A stretch of 64,000 nucleotides of DNA. Origin: Dillenia suffruticosa. Taxonomy: Eukaryota > Streptophyta > Magnoliopsida > Dilleniales > Dilleniaceae. The stretch spans positions 2,118,001 through 2,182,000 of the forward strand of contig JAVTVX010000005.1 in NCBI GenBank assembly GCA_033439265.1, written 5' to 3'. Position 1 is the first letter of the stretch; every line of letters begins with the position of its first letter. Below are positions 1 through 11,629 of the stretch, one piece after another. The notes under the pieces are model-generated. The model was given only the letters and a program-made list of their open reading frames with translations, was not told the DNA's origin and ran no database searches. Both the position numbers and the translations under genes were made by a program.

Positions 1-2477
1 ATCCTCTTCCATGTACCAAATTTCAAGCCACTCCAAGCCCAAATCTTATTCTCGCCTGAGTTCGAAGCCACCCAACTAATATGGATGAAAGAATAAACTT
101 TCTTGCTAAATTTGAAATTTTATAATGAATGGACCACCCCTAAACAAGGTAACCATCAACTAAAACTATGAAGCATGAACATTTCAAAATGGAAGCCAGG
201 CCCGTGTCCAACATCCAGAAATCTCAAAATCTCCACGTTGCCTATCAACATCTGACTATTCTTTTCAATGCTGGATACTTCTTGAACAATGCTCAAACAC
301 TTCTAAAACACATTACAGAATTATTATTGCTGAAAATAAAATTCTTATATGGTTTTAGTATACCCATAAGAGTCTCTCCTATAAATAAATGGTAATATTT
401 GAAAAATATAAATTGCCTATGAGCTAATTTTGAAATACTTCTGAACTTAATCAATGCTATCTAAACAATACACCTAGGTAAATAAAGATATAATTAATTT
501 ATGACAAATCCTAGCCTTCCAACTATTCTGAAATTTGAACTGTCCACACGTCCATCTGGCTATCTGTGCTTCTTTGACTGAAAATTTTGGTGGTTGTGAA
601 GGTTGTCAATTATCACTGCCAGCTAGGTGTTATGAAAGAACATATTTCTCCAAAGCTGAAGCTGATGTAACTATATGTACATAATTTTGCAGCTTCACAC
701 TCCCCATTGTGTGGACCAGGGCAGTGCAACAAACCAATTAACTCGAATTCCAAACTGATACTGAATCTACCGAAGGAACAAATCTACCAACCAACCCATT
801 TAACTGAATAAATTATTTCAGGCGGGTGGATTGTGGGTTGAAACATGGTAACCTGAAACCCCACTGAGTCGCTCGACCAAAACCAAGTATAAAATTGATA
901 TTTTTCTCATATTTACCACTCTTTTGCCTTAGCCTTTGATCCCTCCCTCCCTCCCTCAAAGACAAACCAATCGTAGCCCCAGACCACACCCACCTCACTG
1001 ATCAAATTCAAGGGTAATAGATCACAGCATCTCATATCCAAAATTGAATAATGATATTTCAATCCTTTTTTAAATGTATACATTTGATTGATCATATTGC
1101 TTAAATTCCGCCTCTTTCTTTTTACCAACTTTATCTTGAAGGACAAGTCCCTTCAAAGATTTAAATTTTTTCTATCAAAAAAAGTAAAAAAAAAAAAGGG
1201 TTTCTGTTCAACCACCTAATTCAAAATTTATCTAGAAGGAAAAGCTCTTTCAAAGGTTAAAGGTTTTTATTTGGTATATGCCTCTTACTTGTAACAAAAT
1301 GAATATAACTAGTAACAAAGTTTAGGGACCTATTTGTGAGAGGCCTAAAGTTCAGAGTTATTTGTGATTTTAGCCATAAACGAAATAATAATAAAGTTGT
1401 AACCATCAAATGATGACTTTGGTGATTGCAACAACTAACAGTTTTGGCAGTTCATTAACTGTCTTGGCTATCTTGAAAGCACTTCAAGTTTTCTGCTTAT
1501 TCATGACATATAAGGCTCCATCACTACACACATAAATCAACATATCCCCCTTCTCTTTTTCCTTACAATTTACTTTCAAACAACTTCAAGTGTCAAAGAC
1601 ATCTACTACTCATTCCTATCAACGACTTCCTTTTTATAATTTTGGGGGGGGGGGGGGGGGGTTTCAATATGATCAACTAAATTTTACATGGACAGTATGG
1701 AAGTAAGAAAATATATCTTTCCCTAAAGAAGTACTAATGGAGAGAGGAAAGGACAACACCATCTAATGTATCCTCTATTTGGCACAAGGATGCATTAACC
1801 TAAATTAATGCACGATTTCAATAAGCAGCAGACTCTCATTAACCTAATTGTTTTCCATTAGAAATCCATGTTGACAGAAAATGTTTACTATAGGTATCCT
1901 CTGCATAACCACTTAACCTTTTCCCCATAAAGCTGATGATCTACCACCATCATCCCATCAATAGCCATGAGATATTAATATTTCATAATTGGCAATTCTT
2001 TCTCAAAATCATTTGCTTCTTCTTATCTTTTTTATTCTTCTGGGGTCCGAGTCTTTGCCTCATGATCTCCCTATTTCTATACCATTTAAGTAATCTTACC
2101 AACACCAGGCCTAGCCTAATGAATTCATTGGAATTTCTTCCCACAGTTTGTCGTCCTCAAGGAGAGGAACAAAATCTCCTGCCATATGAGTCAATCTCTA
2201 ATGGTTAATCAACTTATTTGTTTCACCAACAAAAGCTTTTCACCACACTTTCTATAAGATCACATGCAATGACTAATGCCCTATTCAAATTTTACGGAAG
2301 GGCATATAATGATATGACCTAAGCGGGTAAAGGGGTTTTTAAGAATTAGTTTGATCTACACTCCAAATAAGGATAAAAGTCATATACTTATCCTGGATGT
2401 ATGACCAGGCAACAGCGAGGTGTAAATCGAAGTTGAAAAGGAAAATTATCAGTTCAAAATTAGAAACGTAATCTAAC
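1..2477. other. Intergenic DNA, no gene recognised
   Basis: AT-rich sequence in which all reading frames are short and none resembles a known family. It holds an 18-base run of G at 1644-1661. If the XYLT relic at 2478-3123 ever had downstream exons they would lie here or further left, but I could not find xylosyltransferase-like sequence on the minus strand. Confidence 0.5.
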
Positions 2478-3123
2478 CTGAGAGCACTAAAACTCACTCG
2501 ATTCAACCAACCGAATCGAACCGACCAAACCGTGCATCGGATGCCTCGTTACCCCACCCTCAGGCACATACCGATCAAGAACTCCCGATCCACAAGCCTC
2601 CTTCCTCCATCACCATCAACCTCAACCTCAAAAGCTCCGAATTCATACACCGGCAACTCCTCCCCCTCACCGTCTCCAAAACTTCTCCTCCTTTCGACAT
2701 CCTAATCGTCTCTGGATCCATCCTGATTCCACCACAGCACCGGAACCAACCTCAGGCTCCGCCGTTGATTCCGCCATTGCTGGAAAGGGAGAATTTCGAG
2801 TTGAGAAGATCGAGGCGGGTAGTGAAGCCGTTGCCGAAATAGGCTTCGCAGGATCGAGGACGGATGTTAGGGTTTTGAGACCAGGGAAGCAAGGAAGGAA
2901 GAATAGGCCAGGGTTTTGAGATGTGGAGGTGGAGATGGTGGTTTTCCGGCGGAGAGTGGAAAATGAGTCTGCGGGGTAGGATCTGGTGGTTAGGGTTATG
3001 GTGGTATTTGAGGAGATCAGGTTGGGAAGTGAAATAGAGGTAGAGAAAGAATGAGATGAGAGCGAAGAGAGAGAGTACTATCTTGAGACGATTTGATGAG
3101 TATTTTCTGCTACTGTTACTCAT
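2478..3123 (-). pseudogene. XYLT: Beta-1,2-xylosyltransferase (XYLT) first-exon pseudogene
   Basis: XYLT is a Golgi type II membrane enzyme that adds beta-1,2-xylose to the core of plant N-glycans. From the ATG at 3123 the frame gives a short basic tail, one membrane segment (about residues 14-31), then KPWPILPSLLPW and SCEAYFGNGFTTRLDLL, which match the start of plant XYLT. The frame ends at a TGA (2752-2754). Family similarity then continues in pieces: GWFRC directly after the stop, a gap of about 14-16 family residues, RMDPETIRMSKGGEVLETV, a frameshift, GEELPVYEFGAFEV and RRLVDREFL, a second frameshift, then RYVPEGGVTRHPMHGLV and ESSEF followed by TAG (2487-2489) where the family has Val. 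A plausible old exon end with GT follows at 2478. Several independent lesions argue for a dead copy rather than a sequencing error. The family identification is firm; whether other exons survive outside the window is unknown. Confidence 0.82.
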
Positions 3124-3129
3124 TGCTCG

Positions 3130-3147
3130 CTCGCTCTCTCGCTCTCG

Positions 3148-3184
<37 letters not shown>
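3130..3184. repeat. TC-rich microsatellite upstream of the XYLT relic
   Basis: Imperfect then perfect (TC)n tract directly upstream of the XYLT pseudogene ATG, equivalent to a GA-rich leader on the minus strand. CT/GA leaders of this kind recur before several genes in this window. Confidence 0.9.
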
Positions 3185-4020
3185 AATTCTTGGATAATGC
3201 GGGAGTTTCATACGGTTACACTTCAGTCCGGTGTTGTTGCTGAACCGATGCCTGATGCATTGGTAGGAAGTGATTTGTTTAAATGTGGAAATTCCTTTTG
3301 ACAAATTTAAATATTTGGATGGAAGAAAATTCTTCTCAATTTTAAGGAATAAAAGCATGACAAACCAACAAGTTTACCTTGCAAGGAAAGCAAAAATTCT
3401 TGTTTATAACGAGGGAATTAAGGGTTTTTTTTTCATTATACAATATTTGAATTCGTAAGAAGAGAATTTGAATCATTAAATTATCCGTTGAAGATATAGG
3501 AAATCAAGATAGTAAGTTTACCCTTAATGCCTTTTTTTTTTTTCCTTATAATACTCCAAAAGATTGTAAGTTTAGATTTTTACCTTTATAAAAGTGATCA
3601 CCGGAGTTTACCTTACAACCCACATCATGAGATCATAGGATTGAGAGAGGAAGATTGGAATAACTAAACTATCACTCAAAGACAAAGAAATCAAGGTATT
3701 ATCATTCTATTAAAATTTCACATTTGTAAATGAGATTATAATTTTATCCGATTACAAAGTAAATATTATATTTTATACAGAAAGAAATTAGCATTTTCAT
3801 TAATGAATTCCAGGAAGTCCTATCAAATTAGAATCAAATCTGACCTTACTAAATGCTAATTAAGTCATTCTTTGCTAAATTTTAAATGAAATTCTCATCT
3901 CCTCTCTAATTAAATCTGAGTATCATTTCACTACGTCAAACATTATATGTAGTCCCTGTAAACCAAAATGTCAAATCATTCTTAGTGTTATATAGTCATA
4001 TTTTTTCTAAAATTCACTTT
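3185..4020. other. Intergenic, AT-rich
   Basis: No coding similarity, RNA gene or intact mobile element recognised. Short homopolymers only, for example a T-run near 3531-3543. Confidence 0.5.
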
Positions 4021-4025
4021 CATCG

Positions 4026-4262
4026 ATGAAGAACTCGAACGATTCTGCTTCTTCTGCTGATTGCCACTGCTACAATTCATGGATGTGAGGATTATGGCAC
4101 CAAAGACCACACCAACGATGCATTATCCGGAGATGTGCCTCCGAATTGTATATTTTTAGTAGCTTGCGTTGCTACTCCAATATAAAGAATTGCTTTTGTT
4201 GTGCAGATCCAAAAAGGCAACATGAATGCCATGCTACGCCACAAGGGTGTAGCAAGTGCTGA
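4026..4262 (+). pseudogene. Possible small cysteine-rich secreted peptide gene, frame-broken
   Basis: From 4030 one frame reads a hydrophobic stretch LLLLLIATATIHG like the core of a signal peptide, then GCEDYGTKDHTNDALSGD and VPPN. Splicing at GT after 4147 to a strong pyrimidine-rich AG at 4206 continues it as YPKRQHECHATPQGCSKC and stop (4260-4262), giving a short four-cysteine C-terminus. The nearest ATG (4026) is one base out of frame and TGA at 4027 precedes the open frame, so a one-base indel in the signal peptide would explain the break. The implied intron is only 59 nt, near the lower limit for plants. I do not recognise the family. It may equally be chance; the combination of signal core, acceptor and Cys-rich end is the only support. 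Confidence 0.3.
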
Positions 4263-5348
4263 AGAGTCCAAAATCGGTGCCACGGTCTTTAGACTGTTCA
4301 TTAGTATTCTTATCTAACCAAAAAAAAATTCTAAAAGGACGGTCCACCGGTCACAACCCAATTTCAAATCTCTATATATCTTAAGAAAATCTAATAAAAA
4401 AAATTAGATTTTAGCTTCACTTAAAAAAAAAAAAAAAAATTGAGGGTTTTTCTTTTAAGAAAAAGTTGTAACCATACAAGTTATCTTTTTCTAATTTTAT
4501 TTCGTGAATTAAAATAAATAGTGTCTCAATCGTCATCATCAGTAATATGTTTACAAATATGACATGTTGGGCATTTTTTATTAGTAGAATTTTCACAAAT
4601 TTTTATTGGCTACTTTTTTTTTTTTTTTTCGGAATTTTGAAGTGGGGCAATGTTGCATATGTACTTATACTATATTAAAATTGGTTGGGCCACAAATGTT
4701 ATCAACATAAATACACTATTTTATTCGAATTAACAAACATTCACATACATACGATTCTCATCCACCATTATTACTATTCCATTTAATTAACTTTTTTCAC
4801 AATACTTATTATAATCTTTCACATAACTAAATTACATATTCACTTAAATCTATATTAACCTCATAATTGATACATGGTATGGTTAACAATTGTCGACCAT
4901 CGTACTCACACATGATGTGGAGTCTTTGGTATCTTGGGCCCAGATTTGAAACTTAGAAAACTGCCTACCGATCCACCACTTCGTTTTTAGTAATTTTTTT
5001 TATTACATAATGACAATGATAATCATGAAAATATATATATTTATAAAAATTCTAATATGAAATATTAAAAAACACACCTGAGCAAATAACATACAGATCA
5101 TAATTTAGTTTGAAACATAATCACAAATCTTTGGGCGTTTACACATAAATGATACCCCATTGGGTAGTCAATTATTACAAAATCTCAACAAGATTCATCA
5201 TGATGCATATGTCTCCATGTCATTTAGTGACCTTAATTAAGCCCTAAACTATGGTGTACATCAACTTTTGCAACATTTCATTTCTCCTATAGAAAAATGA
5301 TAATTAATAACAAAAAAGAGAGCATAAATGAATTATGAAAAAGTAAAA
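4263..5348. other. Intergenic downstream of the pirin-like gene
   Basis: AT-rich, with an A-run near 4424-4439 and a T-run near 4613-4630. The 3' UTR of the minus-strand pirin-like gene must lie in the right-hand part. Nothing else recognised. Confidence 0.5.
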
Positions 5349-7543
5349 TCAGTAGTCTAGATCAATCCTTGCTTGGGATCTCCAATACTTGGCCTTTTCA
5401 AAACCATTGACACAATCTTCATAGTCCTCTATTGTTCTATTAATCTCTTCTTGAGTGTTCATCACAAAGGGTCCATATTGCACTACTGGCTCACTTAAAG
5501 GCTCACCAGCAACCAACACAAACCTTAGCAACTTAGAAGACTTGTTCCACGCCTCTAGACCATCGCCTGAGCCTAGTAGAAGAAGGTGATGCGCAGTCAC
5601 CACCGGCGATTTTGAGTGCCCAAAAATGCCTTCACCTTCCAAGACATAAACAAATGCATTCCATGGCAATGGTATTGGTTGTTGTAGATGTGCTCCTGGC
5701 TTGAGAGTGAAATCCAAGTACATTGTCGGTGTTCTTGTGTATATTGGTGAGCTAGCTCCTAGTGCCTCTCCTGCTATGACTCTGACCTTTACTCCATCCT
5801 TTTCTGCTTCTGGTATGTCCTTGCTGCTTATTTCTTGATATTTTGGTTCAATCCTAAGAAGAAAAAATACTTTAAAGGTCCAATCGCAGAGAAACTATGT
5901 AGTATACTATTTTTTTCAAGTCAAATTAAGCTTGGGATATCTTTTGGTGAAAGATGGTAATTTTTTTTTCTAATATTTCTTTTTCTACATATTTATTTTT
6001 ATTTGGGTATTCATTTGTAACTTACATTTTGTATTTAGAAGAGAGGTTGATCCAAAGTTGCAAACCCTTTTGGGTTCCCTGGGCTGCTGGCATCTCTGAA
6101 TGTACAATTCCTCTTCCTGCAGTCATCCACTGCAAGTCTCCCGGGCCTATGGTACCCTTGTGCCCCTCAAAATCCTCATGTGTGACAGCTCCCTGTTAAA
6201 AACAAGCAATACTCAACTCAGATTCATCTATTTACAATATTTTATTCCTCAAAAATTGAAATAACAAAAATAACTAGTAATTGTAAGCACAAAATACCCT
6301 TTTTACCAACTAAATTAGAAATTAATTCAAGAAAAAAAAACCTTAAAAATTGCTATTTATCATATGGAAAAAAAATCCCCCTTCATAATGAAACAAGCAG
6401 AACAATTGAATATATTGATAATGACAATGAAGACAAAAATCTTCCAAGGTTGCACTCATTGTCATGTCTACACACACACACACACACACATACACTAGTG
6501 CTTGGGGCCACTTCGAAAAAAATCAAACCATCATAACCTGTCCCCAGCTGTATGGAAACTTTTGGATTATAAACAAATTTGAATCCTAAATCAAATTCCA
6601 AAAGGTTGGGTCTCATGATTATATTGATATCTCCATAACCACCTCATATGTGACATAACATCTACCATGCTAATCAAATGTAGAATGCAGATTAAATGTT
6701 GTTATCGTATAAGTCGAAATATACTTCCAACTAACTTAGAAAAATACCATTTCATGTCACTTAACATATGCTTTCTAAGATATTTTCTTGGTTATTGCTT
6801 GGTTTAAGAAAATGCTTCAAACCTAAGCCGAAAATAATATCATTGTATGACTACATTTGCTGATCCTAAGCAAAGTCTTACCTGTAACATGTATGTGACC
6901 GTCTCAAATCCTGTTAGAGAGAGAGAGATGGAAAACATTAAAAAAAAAAAAAAATCAGTGAAGTTAAGATGGAAAATTAGTGAAGAATAATATTATATTT
7001 GCACCCAAAAAAAAAGTCTAGATCGAAAGTGTTGCAATTAACGTGACACAAGTTTATTAAACTCTACAATGATTTTTTTTATTCTTTTTAGTACACTCGA
7101 TGTCGAATAATTGCATGAGAATCAAACCTCTATGTGGGTGATCGGGAAACCCAGCAGGAGCAGAAACTGCAAACCAGAGTAGAAGAAAATTAGAACACCA
7201 AAAAAAAAGAGTAGAAGAAAATTAGGACCGTAAAACAGGGGAAAACAGAGTAAGAAACAGAGGAATGTACCTGAGAATTCATCCAAAACGAGAAATGGAT
7301 CAAAATATTTCAGCTCAAACCTGAAAGTAACACATGCCATTAATCGAAACAACCCAAATATGCAAAATTTTGATTACTATGAATTGGCAAAGACAGAAAA
7401 TTTTGTTGTCAGAATCAAAATCCGTGCCTTCCAATGCTTCTTCTAACTACAGCACCAACACCTTCATGTTGAGGTCTGGCTAGAAATTTTCTGACCACGG
7501 GTCTTGGGTCTGTAAGAACATTTGAAATCTCTGTTTGAGGCAT
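5349..7543 (-). CDS. Pirin-like protein (cupin), 6 exons, 301 aa
   Basis: Pirins are nuclear or cytosolic bicupin metalloproteins; plant members have been linked to G-protein and transcription-factor partners, and some pirins act as quercetin dioxygenases. Coding exons on the minus strand are 7543-7428, 7320-7271, 7166-7128, 6910-6882, 6192-6026 and 5853-5349, totalling 906 nt with stop and joining in frame throughout. The N-terminus runs MPQTEISNVLTDPRPVVRKF, then FLARPQHEGVGAVVRRSIGR. The iron-binding cupin motifs are intact: DHPHRGFE (His65, His67) and GRGIVHSE (His109, Glu111). Exon 6 carries the second cupin half, including PWNAFVYVLEGEGIFG. The start at 7543 is the first ATG of the frame and lies about 90 nt below a TATA box. 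Intron 1 uses a GC donor (AG|GCACGG). Length and motif spacing are normal for plant pirin-like proteins. Confidence 0.93.
6468..6490. repeat. (CA)n microsatellite in pirin-like intron 4
   Basis: About 11 CA units inside the intron between pirin-like coding exons 4 and 5. Confidence 0.9.
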
Positions 7544-7634
7544 TTTTCTTTCCCTTTTCTTAATGCGGACTTTGTTTTGATTGGCAAAATGCAGCGCAAA
7601 GATGTGAGATGATTGGCGGGACTTCCACAAAGAA

Positions 7635-7640
7635 TTTATA
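7635..7640 (-). promoter_or_regulatory. TATA box of the pirin-like gene
   Basis: TATAAA on the minus strand about 92 nt upstream of the pirin-like ATG, followed upstream by a GA/CT-rich tract (7643-7680). This would place transcription start near 7605 with a leader of roughly 65 nt, so translation upstream of 7543 is unlikely. Confidence 0.5.
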
Positions 7641-7815
7641 GAGAGACAGAGAGAGAGAGAGAGAGAGTGAGAGAGAGATTTTGGTCAAAGTGAGATGCTG
7701 GCGGCCCACGGCCCACGGAGGCTTCCTTGCGGTGCGTGATTCTTTAGTCGCTGATCTGATAACATCATCATATCGTTCTGATGATGTTATAACTCTTGTG
7801 TTTGTGGGTGTTTGA

Positions 7816-7821
7816 CACGTG
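7816..7821. promoter_or_regulatory. G-box (CACGTG)
   Basis: Palindromic CACGTG within ACACGTGTG, about 275 nt upstream of the pirin-like start codon. G-boxes bind bZIP and bHLH factors; a role here is inferred from position only. Confidence 0.35.
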
Positions 7822-9059
7822 TGTGGCAGAACTCGGATCCAACGGCTACTTATGATCTGATGTCAAGCAATCGTAAGCATGATTAAGCCCATAATCTATA
7901 TTTGAATTGGTATGTAGAGGTTGACCGACTGTGACAGAAGAGCACCTTGAGAAACTGTACTTTAAAAAGCCTTTCCATATGGTTATTTAATTATCTTTAT
8001 TGGTTGGCTTATCTGGAAAACTTTTCACATACAGCTGCGCCCCTCCCCTTTTTTCTTTTTAATATAAAACAGTTGATTCGATAACCATTTTAAATTTAAT
8101 TTAAATCAAATTAAATATTTAAAAAATAATTTTTTTTTATATTTTCTTTTTTATACATAACATTCAAATTTAAAATATTATTTAATAAATATCGATATCA
8201 AATTATTAAATCAATTAAATTGACTTTTATTTGCGTAACGGGAAAGAAATTTAGATGGCCCACATCACATAAAAGCTATAGTTTTTCAACTTTTATTGTT
8301 TCATGCGGTGCTATTAATGATGCAAACCCACATCAAACGCTTCAATCTTTTTTTTTTCCTTCTTTATAATAATTGACTTTTTAATATTAAAAATAAGTGT
8401 TTTAAACATATGTTAATGCATTAAATATGCTTTTTAAATATTTGGTTCATGTGTTAATGTAAATATGAGAAAAAATTAATGAAATAAAATAAAACGTTGT
8501 GAGTGTGAGAGAAGAAAAAGAAGTGGAAGAGAAATTTCCTAAAATTACACAATAAGTTCAACATTTATTTAATCGAAACAACAAACTATTATTACAAAAT
8601 TTTGACAAAATTCTTGTTTTTTTTTTTTTGTTTTATCATCGATATTCAGACTTTTTTTAATTAATACGGTTCGATTATTGTGAAATCTATTTTAGGATTC
8701 AGTTCTCTCAAATTCTTTTATAACCATGTATATTTGATTAGAAATAGTTAATAGCAAAATTTGGAATTAGTGCATATAATTATCATAATTAATACACACC
8801 TATGACATCATTATTACTAAAATCTATGTCATATGTAAGAGAGGGAGAGTTGAACGTCCACGAAAGCTACCACGCTCACCATCATATAAGAAAAGACCAC
8901 ACGGCAACCCGATGAATAAGGGAATAAGTAACATCCCCTCGTTCTTACGTCTTTCCCTTTTTGCCTGGCGTCATTTCCCCCCCTAATATTTTAATATTTT
9001 GAGATGTCCAAATTCTGTTTCTTCCTTTTTTTTTTTTTTTTTTTTGACCTAATATATAT

Positions 9060-9235
9060 TTTTTTTCACTACCAATATTATGATTTTATTCAATTAATCG
9101 ATTCGTACACTGTGAGACTTATTTTAGAGATTAACTCTGTCAAACCTTTTTTCGTTATTTTCAGAATTCGAATTCAAGATTTCTGATTAAAAAAATAGAG
9201 TATCCGACCATTCAACTCAAAAAAATTTAATCCAA
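9060..9235 (-). mobile_element. Degenerate tRNA-like SINE copy
   Basis: Member of the dispersed family whose best copies are at 14548-14715 and 18262-18436. On the minus strand it begins with a head like TTGAGTTGAATGGTCGGATA, then TAATCAGAAATCTTGAATTCGAATTC (B-box-like, diverged), the block 'gagttaat...aataagtctcac', and ends in an A/T-rich tail. Confidence 0.5.
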
Positions 9236-9813
9236 TATGCTTTGATAATGCCAAACAAGGGAATTCATCACAAATCACTAAATCCTACTGATTAACATAA
9301 ATATAAAATTTGGATTTTATAATCTTTTACTAATTTTTTCCTCCTGTTGTGTCGAATAATAAATGGAAATGTTGGAACGGTTTATACATAAATTAAAATA
9401 GTAATAAAACAGTGACTTATAGATAAAAATAAATAAAAATTAATTAGTTTATATTGATAAGTCGACAATGATATATAGTATAATGTTGTAATAAATGAAT
9501 TTTGAACCATTCAAATTTGATATATTTAGATTATTAATAATTTTTGACATATAAAAAAACATTATTGTAACTTCTGATTGTACATTAAAAAGTCTAACTC
9601 TTAATAGTAAATCCATGAGTGACAGCTTAACCCCACCAGAAAAAAAAATTAAAAAAAAAACACCTAAAAAAATGTTGTCTTGAACGTAGTGATGAGCGAA
9701 GACTCACACCATCACACATTCTCTGTGCACCATTTTTCTTCTAAAACATATTGGTCCGTTTTGAGTTTCAAACGGACTAGGTGATGTCAATGCCACAGAA
9801 GAGTGACGCCAAC

Positions 9814-9845
9814 GGGGGATGGGGATGGGGATGGGGATGGGGATG
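9814..9845. repeat. (GGGGAT)n tract, potential G-quadruplex
   Basis: Five consecutive GGGGAT units (the first with an extra G), followed by GGATGGGAT. Four or more runs of four G separated by two bases fit a compact intramolecular G-quadruplex on the plus strand. It sits in intergenic DNA about 1.8 kb from the nearest coding exon. Confidence 0.85.
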
Positions 9846-10960
9846 GATGGGATAATTCAGTAATACTAGAAAAGGGCAGCCGAGAAAAAGTTGAGGTAGC
9901 TATGAATAAGAATATGCTGGCAAAGTTGTTACGATTCTTAATGAAAACAGCGACGTCCATACGATCAACAGGCTTTTATCCCATCCAACGCAGATTGGAT
10001 TCATTCTTCTTTTATCCTTTTCCTTGATTTTTTTTTTTTTATCAAAACATATACTCACACGGATTTGATTCGAGTATTTATAATAATTTTTTTAATATAA
10101 TCTTTTTAAAATTTAATTAAAAAATCTAATATTTCATTTCATTTTATTTATACCCTTTTCTTGATAATTTATGCATTACCCAATCATGACCCTCTCTCTC
10201 TCTTTCTCATACCTGCTCTTATCTTCTTTTTTTTTTCTTTTCGAAAAATTTGTATTTAAATCATGTAGGATATTGATAATTTAGTATGAGAAAAATATTT
10301 GTTATCCGGAGGCATCGAATCATCTTGGCCATAGTTGTCGAATTGTTCAAAGGACATTGCATTGACGCCCGAGGCACATAGTACATATGAGCTTCCAGAA
10401 GATTTTGCTATTTCTTTAATGGTTACTTCAAAGAATTATGAATGGACCATCTGGGATATGAGAATGGTGGGCCAAGTGTGGGTAACCGAAAGTCTTAAAA
10501 AAAGAAGAAACAGACAAGGATAAAACTCGCGAATTTGACCTTTTGGGGTAGAAAAAACCCTTTGGTTGTGTTGACAAGTTATTCAAAATTTTAAGATTCT
10601 TATTTTTGAGTTAAATTTTAGGGATTTTGATAATTTACATCAAGGCTCTGCCGAAATGCTTTTTTTCCTTTGTTTCGCCGAAAACTTGGCAACAATTTTA
10701 ATATGGTCGGATCCATTCAGGCCGTAAATCTTGTCATATTTATGTTTTGCCTATGTTCAATGATCCACCGGATCATGTCGATCTAAAGACAGTTGATTGA
10801 GTAAAAACATATTAAATCGTTGAATTCAGAATTCGATTCGAATTTTGAAAATAAAAAAATTATATTAAAAAAATTCTCCTAGAAGGGATTTGACAATAAT
10901 TCGTACCAAATCAGTTAAAGCAATAGAAATATAATTTTGAATGGTCTAAGTAAATAAAAA

Positions 10961-10962
<2 letters not shown>

Positions 10963-11025
<63 letters not shown>
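10963..11025. repeat. (TC)31 microsatellite
   Basis: Perfect dinucleotide tract of about 63 bp, about 600 bp beyond the polygalacturonase stop codon. Confidence 0.95.
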
Positions 11026-11029
<4 letters not shown>

Positions 11030-11629
11030 GATGATCAACAAAATGGTAGTCCGTCGATTGCAGCATTTAGGTAAGCTTTCTTCTATTAAGGTGTTAATTT
11101 TATTTTTATTTTTTTCTTTGAATTTGATAGCATAGATTTGAGCTCACAAATCTTGCAATAATCGTCTCAAGGGAGCATGATCAAGCTTAAAACCTTGCCC
11201 ACCCAAAAGGATAACTTCATTTAATGTCTGAATTGTTTACTATAAAATACTTTAATTATGACAAACAAATAATTAAGAGATTTTATTTTAATTATTTCTA
11301 TTTTAAATAGACATTTTTCGAAAAGAAAGATTCTAAGGCAAAGCAAAGAAGGTAACAATTATATAACTAAGAGTTTTCTCATCTCTCTTGAAAAATATGA
11401 TGGGCAATAACAGAACTGCTCTGCTCCATTCAAGACATCTGTCTCCTTTACAACAAAAATCAAAGACTAGACCCAAAAAAACAGGGAACACCTAAAATTT
11501 TAACTATAGACCTCTCATTTTTGTCACACATAGATCATAGTATGTATGAACACTGTTGATCTGCAAAAATGAGAGGTGGGTTGCACACAATCCTGACAAT
11601 GTACTCTAAAATCATACAAGGACTTGAAA

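Larger units (their letters stand above)
7844..11629. other. Intergenic between the pirin-like and polygalacturonase genes
   Basis: AT-rich spacer with no credible gene. It contains degenerate SINE-like copies (about 8632-8720, 9060-9235, 10045-10140, 10800-10895), a G-rich hexamer tract (9814-9845) and a long TC microsatellite (10963-11025). The Gly-Asp-rich frame over the hexamer tract is an artefact of the repeat. The polygalacturonase 3' UTR must fall at the right end. Confidence 0.55.

Noticed and set aside
1936..2208. Open frame of 90 codons left of the XYLT relic
   Set aside because: Composition and lack of homology suggest spacer; it also does not match XYLT exon 2 on either strand.
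9803..10027. Open frame with Gly-Asp repeats (TGDGDGDGDGDGW)
   Set aside because: It is simply the translation of the GGGGAT tract, with no start context or homology and a run-on tail typical of spacer DNA.
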